The notes below the pieces were generated by a model. It was not told the origin of the DNA, searched no databases, and saw nothing but the letters and a program-made list of their open reading frames with translations. DNA of 64,000 nt from an uncultured Oceanospirillaceae bacterium (GTDB lineage Bacteria > Pseudomonadota > Gammaproteobacteria > Pseudomonadales > Balneatricaceae): assembly GCA_913057435.1 (NCBI GenBank), contig CAJXNY010000011.1, forward strand, positions 1 to 64,000, given 5' to 3'. Made by a program: the position numbers and the translations under genes. Of this stretch, positions 17,771 to 26,981 are shown piece after piece. Positions within the stretch are counted from its first letter, which is position 1. Every line of letters begins with the position of its first letter.

Positions 17771-18307
17771 CTATTCTACCTCGAGCAGGGCGGGCAGAAA
17801 AACTTCACAGACCAGTAATGGTTTGTTAGCCAGGGTGAAGACAGAACGACGGGCCCAGGCGGTCTGGCCGGTGGTCAGGTGTAATGGGCTGATCTGCAGT
17901 GGACTGCGGCGCATGGTCGGGTCACGAAACAGCATCTGCCCCAGCGGGCGTGAGCCCAGCTGGGACAGTATGCGCTGGCGGCCGGTCAGGGTGGTGGCAG
18001 GCAGCACGGAACGGGCATAGACCCAGGGCTGGTCGTTGCCGATCAGTTGTACTTCACGAATCAGCGCCTTCTCCCGACAGCGCATGCCCAGTGCCTTGCG
18101 TTCGCTGGCGGTGGGCACGGCCCAGTGCTGGCGAATCACTTCGACCCGAAACTGGCCACGGCTACGCAGAATCAGCCGCTGGGTTAGCGACCCCGGGTCC
18201 ATCAGCCAGTTGCGCCATTGCAGCGGCGCCTGTAGCTGGTTCGGGCGGCGCAGTGCGCGCCAGGCAGTATTGAATTGAGGCTGACTCAGGGCAGCGGGAA
18301 TGGGCAC
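17771..18307 (-). CDS. ubiC: Chorismate--pyruvate lyase
   Basis: UbiC converts chorismate into 4-hydroxybenzoate and pyruvate. Family features are WRNWLMDPGSLTQRL near the N-terminus, FRVEVIRQHW, REVQLIGNDQPWVYARSVLP (with the active-site Arg) and PLGQMLFRDP. I chose the GTG at 18307 (178 residues), which has GGAAG upstream and gives a normal N-terminus; an in-frame GTG at 18346 would add 13 residues and has no ribosome binding site. It heads the ubiC-ubiA unit and diverges from the DUF1415 gene. Confidence 0.9.
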   Translation of the reverse strand: MPIPAALSQPQFNTAWRALRRPNQLQAPLQWRNWLMDPGSLTQRLILRSRGQFRVEVIRQHWAVPTASERKALGMRCREKALIREVQLIGNDQPWVYARSVLPATTLTGRQRILSQLGSRPLGQMLFRDPTMRRSPLQISPLHLTTGQTAWARRSVFTLANKPLLVCEVFLPALLEVE

Positions 18308-18399
18308 AAGCTTACTTCCGGTAAAAACGTGCGCCAATACTACCACCCGAGGCGAATGTCCGTCATGATTCGCCCTCCGTTGAGCAGGTTATTGCAGGA

Positions 18400-18960
18400 A
18401 TGAGCGTGGTAGCAGACAGTCAGATTATCGAACAGACCCGACAGTGGGTTGAAAACGTCGTCGTAGGTCAGAATCTCTGTCCTTTTGCCGCGCCGGTGGT
18501 GAGAAAAGAAACGATCCGTTATGCCCTGTGTGGCGCGCAGGATAATGCTGTGATTGTGGCTGAGTTCCTGACCGAGCTGGACCGGCTGCAGCAGGCGGAA
18601 GAAACAGCGCTGTCGACTACCTTGCTGATTATTCCGGCACTGGAGGATTTTTATCAGTATCTGGATGTGCTCAATGTTATGCAGAAAAAGCTGAAACGGG
18701 CAGGCCTGGAAGGGGTGTTTCAGCTGGCCAGCTTTCATCCCGATTATCTGTTTGCCGGGGTGCCGGAGGATGATCGTAGCCACTGGACCAACCGGGCACC
18801 GTACGCAACGGTGCATATCATCCGTGAAGGCGAGATGAGCCGGGCGCTGGCCCATTATAAAAACCCGGAGCAGATCCCGGAACGCAATATGCAGCGATTG
18901 CGGGACATGTCCGACGAGCAGGCCCGCAGTCTTTATCCACACCTGTTTGAAGATAAGTGA
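18400..18960 (+). CDS. DUF1415 family protein
   Basis: A 186-residue soluble protein matching the DUF1415 family: VENVVVGQNLCPFAAPVVRK near the N-terminus, GVFQLASFHPDYLFAG, and NRAPYATVHIIRE in the C-terminal third. The family has no established function. The gene is alone on the plus strand between ubiC and the nor cluster; its stop lies 23 bases from the end of the convergent norF-like gene. Confidence 0.85.
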   Translation: MSVVADSQIIEQTRQWVENVVVGQNLCPFAAPVVRKETIRYALCGAQDNAVIVAEFLTELDRLQQAEETALSTTLLIIPALEDFYQYLDVLNVMQKKLKRAGLEGVFQLASFHPDYLFAGVPEDDRSHWTNRAPYATVHIIREGEMSRALAHYKNPEQIPERNMQRLRDMSDEQARSLYPHLFEDK

Positions 18961-18983
18961 GTGTTCGCTAACCTGAGCAGTCG

Positions 18984-19265
18984 TCAGAGTGTTGTGAGCC
19001 GCGCCAGCGGCTCTGGAAACAGCATGGCCAGTGCAATCAGCAGGGTCAGCACGGCAAAATAGAGTCGCATTGGCCGCCGCACGCCCACGTGGGCGTGACG
19101 TAGCCCCATCAGGTTATCAATCACCAGCAGACCCTTTAACGCCACTGTGACGCAGACAAACAGCATCAGCCCCCACTCCGGTCGTGTCGTTTCAGCAATC
19201 AGCGCGCTGCTCAGGGTCAGCGCGAGCAGGGCGTACCAGCTGTGTTTATCGGATAAGGTCAACAT
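18984..19265 (-). CDS. norF: NorF-like small membrane protein (cytochrome oxidase subunit IV family)
   Basis: A 93-residue protein with three predicted helices (WYALLALTLSSALIA, LMLFVCVTVALKGLLVIDNLMG, LYFAVLTLLIALAMLF). Position directly after norE and the KGLLVIDNLMGLRHA segment fit the NorF/subunit IV family that accompanies NorE in denitrifiers; it is thought to help assembly or activity of the NO reductase. The similarity is modest, so the symbol rests partly on context. Confidence 0.75.
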   Translation of the reverse strand: MLTLSDKHSWYALLALTLSSALIAETTRPEWGLMLFVCVTVALKGLLVIDNLMGLRHAHVGVRRPMRLYFAVLTLLIALAMLFPEPLARLTTL

Positions 19266-19280
19266 TGTGCGACTCCCAGG

Positions 19281-19877
19281 TCAGCCCAGTACGTAGATCA
19301 GTGGAAAGATGATAATCCACACCAGATCGATCATATGCCAGTAGCAGGCCCCGTTCTCCAGCCCTTCATGGTCGGTGGCGCTGTAGCTACCCAGCCGGGT
19401 ACGAAACAGCATCCATGAAATAATCACCATACCCATCAGTACATGCAGCAGGTGATTGAAGGTCAGGTAGTAATACAGGGTGAAGTACAGGTTTTTGCGG
19501 GTGTAGATGTCGTGAGCGCCGTTCCACAGATATTCCCAGCCTTTGATGCCACAATAGGTCGCGGCGCAGGCCAGTGTTAGCCACAGCCAGTGCATGCAGC
19601 GCTGCGGGTTGTTGCGGCGGATGGCCGCCATGGCACGGGCCATACAGAAGCTGCTGGTGATCAGCACCAGGGTGTTGGCGATACCGGCAGCGGTATTAAG
19701 CTGGGTCGGACCGGCACTGAACACTTCCGGATTGTGGGCGCGGGTGATCAGGTAGACCAGAAAAAATAGCGCAAACTCGGTCAGCTCGGCATAGATCAGA
19801 ATCCACACCGCGATGCTGCCTGGGGTACGATCATCAATTGAATAATCATATATTTCGGGCTGTACGGCGATAGTCAT
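19281..19877 (-). CDS. norE: NorE-like cytochrome c oxidase subunit III family protein
   Basis: A 198-residue membrane protein with five predicted helices matching the heme-copper oxidase subunit III family: GSIAVWILIYAELTEFALFF at the start, then FNHLLHVLMGMVIISWML and CYWHMIDLVWIIIFPLIYVLG at the end. NorE is an accessory protein of NO reductase. It is separated from norQ by 124 bp that contain a REP-like repeat pair and lies 15 bases ahead of the norF-like gene. Confidence 0.88.
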   Translation of the reverse strand: MTIAVQPEIYDYSIDDRTPGSIAVWILIYAELTEFALFFLVYLITRAHNPEVFSAGPTQLNTAAGIANTLVLITSSFCMARAMAAIRRNNPQRCMHWLWLTLACAATYCGIKGWEYLWNGAHDIYTRKNLYFTLYYYLTFNHLLHVLMGMVIISWMLFRTRLGSYSATDHEGLENGACYWHMIDLVWIIIFPLIYVLG

Positions 19878-19925
19878 TACTCACTCCGTTTGTTATTTTA
19901 CCACCCGTTTACAGCATGCATTCTC

Positions 19926-19989
19926 TGTAGCAGCGACGTCCCGTCGCGTCAGATATCGGCACGGGACGCTACGAGACGTCGCTGCTACA
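19926..19989. repeat. Inverted pair of REP-like repeats between norE and norQ
   Basis: Two 25-base units in opposite orientation (19926-19950 forward, 19989-19965 reverse) share 23 of 25 bases, beginning TGTAGCAGCGACGTC and ending GCGTC. The left unit can fold into GCGACG-TCC-CGTCGC. The arrangement, a short head (GTAGCAG) followed by a small hairpin and paired head-to-head or tail-to-tail, is that of a REP doublet (BIME). A further AGATATCGGC / GCCGATATCT inverted repeat spans 19951-20000. A third unit with the same ends occurs at 58106-58130. Confidence 0.75.
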
Positions 19990-20001
19990 AGCCGATATCT
20001 T

Positions 20002-20778
20002 TTAGAAATAACTGCAGATCAGCCGGTCGATGGCGGCCAGGGTTTCGCTGTCGTCGGTCAGCGGCTGGGCCAGACAGGCGCGGCAGGCCAGCAGGGCCGG
20101 GGTGCCGCTTTTGATCATCAGGGCGCAGTAGATCAGCAGGCGGGTAGACGCGGCTTCTTCCAGGTCATGATCCTTCAGCCGACGCAGGTCGTTGCCCAGC
20201 GCCACCAGGGTGCTGACGGTCTGTTTTTCCAGCCCGGATTCCTGACAGACGATAACGATTTCGTGTTCGGCATCCGGGTAGTCGAAGCTCATGGCGACAA
20301 AGCGCTGGCGGGTGCTGGGTTTTAACCCTTTCATCAGGTTCTGGTAGCCGGGGTTGTAGGAAATCACCAGCATAAAATCCGGGTGGGCCTGCAACCGTTC
20401 GCCGGTGCGTTCAATCGGCAATTCACGGCGATGATCTGACAGCGGATGCAGTACCACGGTGGTGTCTTTACGGGCTTCGACCACTTCATCCAGATAACAG
20501 ATAGCCCCATCACGCACGGCGCGGGTCAACGGGCCATCCTGCCAGTAAGTGCCCTCGGCGCCGATCAGGTGGCGACCGACCAGGTCGGCGGCGGTCAGGT
20601 CATCGTGACAGGCGATGGTGTAGAGCGGGCGGTTCAGCTGCTCGGCCATATGTTCGACAAAGCGGGTTTTACCGCAGCCGGTGGGGCCTTTGAGCAGTAC
20701 CGGAAGCTGGTTGCTGGCGGCACACTGGAACAGTTCAATTTCGTTGTGCTGGGGCAGGTAAGGGCGCTGTGTGGTCAT
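20002..20778 (-). CDS. norQ: NorQ/NirQ/CbbQ-type AAA+ ATPase
   Basis: A 258-residue MoxR-related ATPase: Walker A GPTGCGKTRFVEHMA, Walker B YLDEVVEARKD, and the CbbQ C-terminal region. Together with NorD it activates NO reductase, probably by helping insert the non-haem iron of NorB. The ATG overlaps no neighbour; norD ends 12 bases upstream, as in most nor clusters. Confidence 0.93.
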   Translation of the reverse strand: MTTQRPYLPQHNEIELFQCAASNQLPVLLKGPTGCGKTRFVEHMAEQLNRPLYTIACHDDLTAADLVGRHLIGAEGTYWQDGPLTRAVRDGAICYLDEVVEARKDTTVVLHPLSDHRRELPIERTGERLQAHPDFMLVISYNPGYQNLMKGLKPSTRQRFVAMSFDYPDAEHEIVIVCQESGLEKQTVSTLVALGNDLRRLKDHDLEEAASTRLLIYCALMIKSGTPALLACRACLAQPLTDDSETLAAIDRLICSYF

Positions 20779-20790
20779 GGGTGTGTCCTG

Positions 20791-22608
20791 TCAGTGTGCG
20801 TGGGTCAGGTTCAGGTACAGTTTTGGTAGCAGGGTCGGTAACCGGCTCAGGTCACTGACCACGGCATAGCCACGGTCGCCAAACAGGTAAGGCAGGTAAT
20901 CTGCAGCCTGTTCGTCAATGGTGACGCAGAACGGCTGCAGTCCGGCTTTACGAGCCTGCTGAACGGCCTGGCGAGTGTCTTCAATGCCGTAGCGGCCTTC
21001 GTAGTGGTCAATATCGTTGGGTTTGCCATCGGAGACGATCAGCAGCAGTTTCTGCTGGCTGCGCTGGCGTTGCAGAATGTCAGTCGACTGGCGGATTGCG
21101 GCGCCCATCCGGGTGTAGAAGCCGGGTTTCAGGGCCTGGATACGACCGCGAACCGGGTCGGCATAAGGTTCGTTAAAGTTTTTTAGCAGGTGATAGCGCA
21201 CCTGTTTGTTGCGAATGGAAGAGAAGCCGTAGATAGCGAAGCGGTCGCGGCTGGCGTTCAGGGCTTCGGCGAACAGCTGCAGGCTGTCGCGAATCACATC
21301 AATAACCCGCTGGTCGGCGTTGATACCGGCATCGGTGGACATGGAAATATCAGCCAGCAGCAGGCAGGACAGGTCGCGTTCGACTGGCTGGCGCTGACGA
21401 AAGCAGGCTACCGGTTCGCTGCTGCGACCGGGCTGGGTGAGGTGATCGAGCCAGCTGTCCAGTTCGATCTCTTCGCCCTGGGGTTGCCTGCGCAGCCAGC
21501 TGCGTTGTGGCTTGAGGCAACTGAAACGGTTGCGCAGCAGGCGGGCTGGGCTTTGCAGGTGGTCTGGCAAGGCCGCAGGCAGGGCGTCATCTGCCAGCAT
21601 AGGCTGTAACAGGCAGTAGTCCGGGCGCAGCTGCTGACGGCGGTAGTCCCATTCAGGCAGGCGGATGCCATCGCCCAGTGGCAACTCATCATGCTGAGGG
21701 GCGGGCAGGTCCAGATCGAATTTCAGCTTGCCAGCTCCGGCCCGGCGCTGGCGCGACAGGGTGATAATATCCAGATCTTCCGGGCCGCTGTCATCGTCCA
21801 GATCTTCCTCCTGTACCCGGTCCAGCTCGACATGCTCGACGCGGGTAAACAGTGCTTCCAGCTGAAAAATCATCAGGCCGTCGGTTTCTTTACGGTCATC
21901 AATCCGTCGCGCCTGTTTACGGGGTTGCTGTAACTGCTCTGAGGGCGCAGAGCCCTTGCCATCCGGGGTATCCAGCTGATCCTCGACGGCCACCGACACG
22001 GCGTGTAAAGGGGCAGGATAGAGCCACAGTGGCACCGGTAACGGATCACTCGAGGCGCGTGGCAGGGTGCTGACGCTGCCCGGATTGGTCAGGGCTTGCT
22101 GGATAGCCTGTTCACGGTCGAGCGCAGCGTCGTCCAGCATCAACTGCTGGCGCTGCTCCAGGGTTGCCATCAGTAGCGCATCATAGCTACGCGCCAGGCC
22201 CGGGCGTTTTTTCAGCAGTGTGGCGGTGGCACGCTGATTGTCTTCAAACCAGTGGTCAAGCCGTGGTTGCTGAGCCGCCAGGGCGGTGAGCCAGAAATAG
22301 AGTGCTTCGTTGAGGGCTGGATCATCAAATTGAGCAATAGTCGGTGGCAGGCGCAGGCTGCGGCCGTCCTGCCAGCAAACGGCGAAATGGGTATGGCTGC
22401 CCGCCAGTTTTTGCATCAAGCGCCGTGGGGCGCGAAATGGACGGGGCTCAGCTCCCTCCAGTTGCAAACCCGCCGGGCCGCCCAAAGCACGGAAGAACGG
22501 TGCCAGCTGGGGCAGTAACGGCTCCAGCGTTACGGCCGCCGCAGGAAAGGCCGTGGCGCTCTGGCGGCTAATAAAACGATGCCAGATGTTGCCGACAAAT
22601 TCTTCCAT
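20791..22608 (-). CDS. norD: NorD, von Willebrand factor A domain protein
   Basis: A 605-residue protein with a C-terminal VWA domain: MIDAS residues LLLADISMSTDAG (DxSxS) and later LIVSDGKPND. The middle region is acidic (EEDLDDDSGPEDLD). NorD works with NorQ as a chaperone-like pair needed for active NO reductase. It has no signal peptide or membrane segment, fitting a cytoplasmic site of action. It is separated from norB by 203 bp containing a terminator. Confidence 0.92.
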   Translation of the reverse strand: MEEFVGNIWHRFISRQSATAFPAAAVTLEPLLPQLAPFFRALGGPAGLQLEGAEPRPFRAPRRLMQKLAGSHTHFAVCWQDGRSLRLPPTIAQFDDPALNEALYFWLTALAAQQPRLDHWFEDNQRATATLLKKRPGLARSYDALLMATLEQRQQLMLDDAALDREQAIQQALTNPGSVSTLPRASSDPLPVPLWLYPAPLHAVSVAVEDQLDTPDGKGSAPSEQLQQPRKQARRIDDRKETDGLMIFQLEALFTRVEHVELDRVQEEDLDDDSGPEDLDIITLSRQRRAGAGKLKFDLDLPAPQHDELPLGDGIRLPEWDYRRQQLRPDYCLLQPMLADDALPAALPDHLQSPARLLRNRFSCLKPQRSWLRRQPQGEEIELDSWLDHLTQPGRSSEPVACFRQRQPVERDLSCLLLADISMSTDAGINADQRVIDVIRDSLQLFAEALNASRDRFAIYGFSSIRNKQVRYHLLKNFNEPYADPVRGRIQALKPGFYTRMGAAIRQSTDILQRQRSQQKLLLIVSDGKPNDIDHYEGRYGIEDTRQAVQQARKAGLQPFCVTIDEQAADYLPYLFGDRGYAVVSDLSRLPTLLPKLYLNLTHAH

Positions 22609-22706
22609 TACTGACCTCGTGGGATATCCGGTTAAACAGGGTTTTCAGCGCCTTTCAGCACGTAAATTAAGGCATTGCTATGTATCTGTATGATCTTGAT
22701 TATTTT

Positions 22707-22749
22707 GTAAAAAATGGGCCGCACTCGATCCTGTGGGTGAGTGCGGCCC
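22707..22749 (-). terminator. Terminator downstream of norCB
   Basis: On the minus strand the stem GGGCCGCACTC / GAGTGCGGCCC (loop of about 12 bases) is followed by ATTTTTTAC. It lies 62 bases after the norB stop and before norD, so norCB is probably a separate, more highly expressed transcript, with norDQ reached by readthrough or its own promoter. Confidence 0.85.
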
Positions 22750-22811
22750 GAGGCCAGTCCATTTGCCTAAGGCGTGTTGAACGAGGGTGAATCTCTTACT
22801 GCCTCAGTGGT

Positions 22812-24260
<1,449 letters not shown>

Positions 24261-24707
24261 TTACCCCTCCTTATTCGGTGGCCAGTCGTTGTCGTTAATC
24301 CGCGAGGTCCAGATCAGAAACGCTGACAGATCATCGACCTGCGCTGTGCTCAGGTTGAACTGCGGCATTTTGCGGCGGCCTTCGATCGCCAGTGGCTGCA
24401 TCGCCATCCAGGACTGCATAAATGCAGCGAATGTCTGCTCATTACCCTGGCCGTAACGGTCAAATACGTTGGCCAGCTCAGGGGCGAAGTAAGCGCCTTC
24501 CCCCATCAGGCTGTGGCAGCCGATGCAGTTGTTCTCTTCCCACAGCGTTTTGCCACGCGCCACGGACTCAGTGATGTTTTCGCGGTGGTCGCGTTGCGGC
24601 AGTTCGCGCAGGGTGTCGAGGGTCAGGCCGACCAGCAACAGGAAAAAGAACACCCCGCCGCCGTAGTACATATTGCGGGCCATGCCTTTGGTGAACATCT
24701 CAATCAT
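24261..24707 (-). CDS. norC: Nitric oxide reductase cytochrome c subunit NorC
   Basis: A 148-residue protein anchored by one N-terminal helix (YYGGGVFFFLLLVGLTLDTL) with a periplasmic c-type haem domain: CIGCH at residues 61-65 and a likely axial Met in RRKMPQFNLS. It passes electrons from periplasmic donors to NorB. It is the first gene of norCB and stands 3 bp ahead of norB. The promoter region contains a sigma-54 type element. Confidence 0.96.
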   Translation of the reverse strand: MIEMFTKGMARNMYYGGGVFFFLLLVGLTLDTLRELPQRDHRENITESVARGKTLWEENNCIGCHSLMGEGAYFAPELANVFDRYGQGNEQTFAAFMQSWMAMQPLAIEGRRKMPQFNLSTAQVDDLSAFLIWTSRINDNDWPPNKEG

Positions 24708-24807
24708 GCTGGGCCTCCTTGCACCTCAGGGGTGCGGGAAGGATTGGGAATCGGGTCATAACGGCGGCCTCGGTAGTTGATGGTTTTATTCTGAATAGCT
24801 ACTCCAT

Positions 24808-24823
24808 ATCAAGTTACGTGCCA
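24808..24823 (-). promoter_or_regulatory. Sigma-54 promoter of norCB
   Basis: On the minus strand TGGCAC-GTAAC-TTGAT matches the -24/-12 sigma-54 consensus (TGGCAC-N5-TTGCW) except for A in place of C at the -12 GC. It sits about 100 bp upstream of norC and adjacent to NorR-type sites. NorR is a sigma-54 activator, which makes this element credible. Confidence 0.75.
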
Positions 24824-24862
24824 GTTTTTAACCTGTTGATATTAAAGGGCTGGAAGCCTTTG

Positions 24863-24877
24863 TTGTGCCAATGACAA
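24863..24877. promoter_or_regulatory. Candidate NorR binding site 1
   Basis: TTGT-GCCAATG-ACAA is a GT-N7-AC inverted repeat as described for NorR enhancer sites, with the symmetric extension TTGT/ACAA. It lies about 40 bp upstream of the sigma-54 promoter, within the norR-norC gap. Confidence 0.6.
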
Positions 24878-24890
24878 CTGTTATAATGGT

Positions 24891-24901
24891 GTCATATGTA
24901 C
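24891..24901. promoter_or_regulatory. Candidate NorR binding site 2
   Basis: GT-CATATGT-AC is a second GT-N7-AC element centred 26 bp from the first, overlapping the leader of norR itself. Such clustered sites are typical of NorR enhancers; E. coli has three. Confidence 0.5.
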
Positions 24902-24917
24902 AACAATGGTTATCTTT

Positions 24918-26510
24918 ATGACAACAGCAGCCTTCTCCGAAGGGTTGATCAGCATTGTGGCTGATCTCTCCCGCGACCTTCCTGCCGAGCAGCGTTACCA
25001 GCGCCTGCTGGCTGCCCTGCAGCAGAGTTTCCCCTGTGATGCGGCGGCGCTGTTGCAGCTTGACGGCGACTACCTCAGGCCGCTGGCAGTGGATGGGCTG
25101 AGTGTTGAAGCCATGGGGCGGCGGTTCCGGGTGGATGAGCATCCCCGGCTGGACTGTCTGGTGCATGCCCGGGTGCCGGTACGGTTTGCCGCTGATAGCC
25201 CGCTGCCGGACCCGTACGATGGCCTGATGAACGGTGAAGATCCGCATCTGCATGTGCATGACTGTATGGGGGCGTCGCTCTATATCGATGAGCAGCCCTG
25301 GGGCGTGTTGACGCTGGATGCGCTGAACCCGGCGACCTTCGACCAGATCGATAACACTGAACTGCGTACCTTTATTGGCCTGGCTGAAGCGACGGTTAAA
25401 GCGGCGGCGCGGATGGATGCGCTGACGGCCCATGCTGAGCGGCAGCAGCAGGTGGTGCGGGTGTTGCAGGAGGCGGATCAGGCACCGGAGATGGTGGGCG
25501 AGAGTGCGCCAATGAAGCGGCTGCAGGAAGAGATCACCATTGTTGCCCGTTCTCATCTGAATGTGCTGGTGCTGGGGGAGACCGGGGTGGGTAAAGAACT
25601 GGTGGCGCGGCAGATTCATCGTCTGTCCGGTCGGGCAGAGCAGCCGCTGGTGTATGTAAACTGCGCGGCGCTACCGGAAAATCTGGCGGAGAGTGAGCTG
25701 TTCGGACATGTCAAAGGGGCGTTTTCGGGGGCGCTGGCCGCGCGGGCGGGCAAGTTCGAAGTCGCTGATGGTGGCACGCTGTTTCTGGATGAAGTCGGCG
25801 AGTTGCCATTGGCGTTGCAGGCCACGTTGTTGCGGGCGTTGCAAAGCGGTGAGATTCAGCGGGTGGGCAGTGATCGGCATTTACAGGTGAATGTCCGCAT
25901 CGTGGCGGCGACCAACAGAGATCTGGCGGATGAGGTGGCCGAAGGGCGTTTCCGGGCCGATCTCTATCACCGGTTGTCGGTGTATCCATTGCAGGTGCCG
26001 CCGTTGCGTGAACGCGGCCAGGATATTCTGTTACTGGCCGGTTACCTGCTGGAAGCCAGCCAGCGTCGGCTGGATGTTCACGCGCTGCGATTGTCTGCAG
26101 AGGCCGGGCGGCAGCTGCAGCAGTACAGCTGGCCGGGCAATGTGCGGGAGCTGGAGCACCTGCTTAGCCGTGCTGCGCTGCGGGCCAGAGCGGGTCAGGT
26201 GGCAGGTTCGTTAGCGCGTGAGGCGTCCGTGGTTTTGGCGCCGGAGCATCTGGGGCTGGAGCAGGCGGCACCTGTACAGGCGAGTCGTGCCGTGCGCAGT
26301 CCTGCGAAAGAGGGCGCGGTGGCGGCAGTTGCGCTGGCTGCGCCGGATGCTGATGCACTGTCGATGGCGCAGGTGCTGGAGCACTACCAGCGCCAGCTGA
26401 TAAATCAGCGGCTGACGCAGTGTGAAGGTAATCGTGCGGCCGCAGCGCGTAGCCTGGGAGTGAACCGTAGCAACTTCCATCGATTGTTGAAGCGACTGGG
26501 GTTGGGCTAG
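24918..26510 (+). CDS. norR: Nitric oxide-responsive sigma-54 activator NorR
   Basis: NorR senses NO with a GAF-domain non-haem iron and activates nor genes. The 530-residue protein has the N-terminal GAF region (SIVADLSRDLPAEQRYQRLL onward), a central AAA+ domain with GETGVGKELVARQIH, GAFSGA (the sigma-54 contacting GAFTGA loop with Ser) and FLDEVGELP, and a C-terminal Fis-type helix-turn-helix (GNRAAAARSLGVNRSNFHRLL). I took the ATG at 24918, which gives a family-like N-terminus; an ATG at 24906 is also in frame. It is divergent from norCB. Confidence 0.94.
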   Translation: MTTAAFSEGLISIVADLSRDLPAEQRYQRLLAALQQSFPCDAAALLQLDGDYLRPLAVDGLSVEAMGRRFRVDEHPRLDCLVHARVPVRFAADSPLPDPYDGLMNGEDPHLHVHDCMGASLYIDEQPWGVLTLDALNPATFDQIDNTELRTFIGLAEATVKAAARMDALTAHAERQQQVVRVLQEADQAPEMVGESAPMKRLQEEITIVARSHLNVLVLGETGVGKELVARQIHRLSGRAEQPLVYVNCAALPENLAESELFGHVKGAFSGALAARAGKFEVADGGTLFLDEVGELPLALQATLLRALQSGEIQRVGSDRHLQVNVRIVAATNRDLADEVAEGRFRADLYHRLSVYPLQVPPLRERGQDILLLAGYLLEASQRRLDVHALRLSAEAGRQLQQYSWPGNVRELEHLLSRAALRARAGQVAGSLAREASVVLAPEHLGLEQAAPVQASRAVRSPAKEGAVAAVALAAPDADALSMAQVLEHYQRQLINQRLTQCEGNRAAAARSLGVNRSNFHRLLKRLGLG

Positions 26511-26642
26511 TGGTCTGTGTTGTTGTGTAACGGGTGTTATTAACAGCGTAAGCAGATAGAGTGGCGGATTGGTTTTTGCACTGTCGGTATTCGCGGGTTG
26601 GGTTGTATGCAGGTTGTACTTTTCAGTTACCCAGATACAACA

Positions 26643-26674
26643 AAGCCCCGTTTCTTATAAAGAAAACGAGGCTT
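26643..26674 (-). terminator. Terminator of the tRNA-Phe gene
   Basis: On the minus strand AAGCC-CGTTTTCTT pairs with AAGAAACG-GGCTT around a TATA loop, followed by TGTTG. It starts nine bases after the tRNA end. Confidence 0.7.
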
Positions 26675-26682
26675 GAAGTAAT

Positions 26683-26758
26683 TGGTGCCCAGAGACGGAA
26701 TCGAACCGCCGACACGGGGATTTTCAATCCCCTGCTCTACCGACTGAGCTATCTGGGC
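26683..26758 (-). tRNA. tRNA-Phe (GAA)
   Basis: The 76-nt minus-strand sequence begins GCCCAGATAGCTCAGTCGG and ends with an encoded CCA. Acceptor arms GCCCAGA/TCTGGGC pair fully. The anticodon stem GGGGA/TCCCC carries the loop TTGAAAA with anticodon GAA, and the T-loop is GTTCGATTC. All conserved positions needed for tRNA-Phe are visible. Confidence 0.97.
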
Positions 26759-26770
26759 AACGCGGGACGG

Positions 26771-26799
26771 ATTAAACAAGGTTTTCAGGTTAGGGTCAA
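26771..26799 (-). promoter_or_regulatory. Sigma-70 promoter of tRNA-Phe
   Basis: On the minus strand TTGACC and TTTAAT are separated by 17 bases, ending 12 bases before the tRNA 5' end, followed by a G/C-rich stretch (CCGTCCCGCG) like a stringent discriminator. Confidence 0.75.
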
Positions 26800-26981
26800 G
26801 CCTTTTTGTGAATACATTCAATAAAGACCATTCGGCGCATGTCCCTAACAAAAAGTTGATGATAGATCAAAGGACATGGGTGCTGTCGTTTACGGGATAA
26901 ACGCCCTTTTAGTACTATAGGCCGCGCTTCCCCATATTTAGCCAGGTTAACTTTACTCTTCGCGGTGGACTGCAAACACGC

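Noticed and set aside
22681..22715. FNR/DNR-like box (TTGAT-type) before norD
   Set aside because: Only a few positions match the TTGAT-N4-ATCAA consensus and the sequence overlaps the norCB terminator tail.
24828..25619. 263-residue minus-strand frame over the norR 5' half
   Set aside because: Opposes NorR coding sequence and is His/Gln/Arg-rich, as usual for shadow frames; it also covers the NorR sites.
26889..26905. Small hairpin CGTTTA / TAAACG between tRNA-Phe and the pilus locus
   Set aside because: A 6-bp stem can occur by chance and it is not followed by a T-tract directly; not enough for a terminator call.
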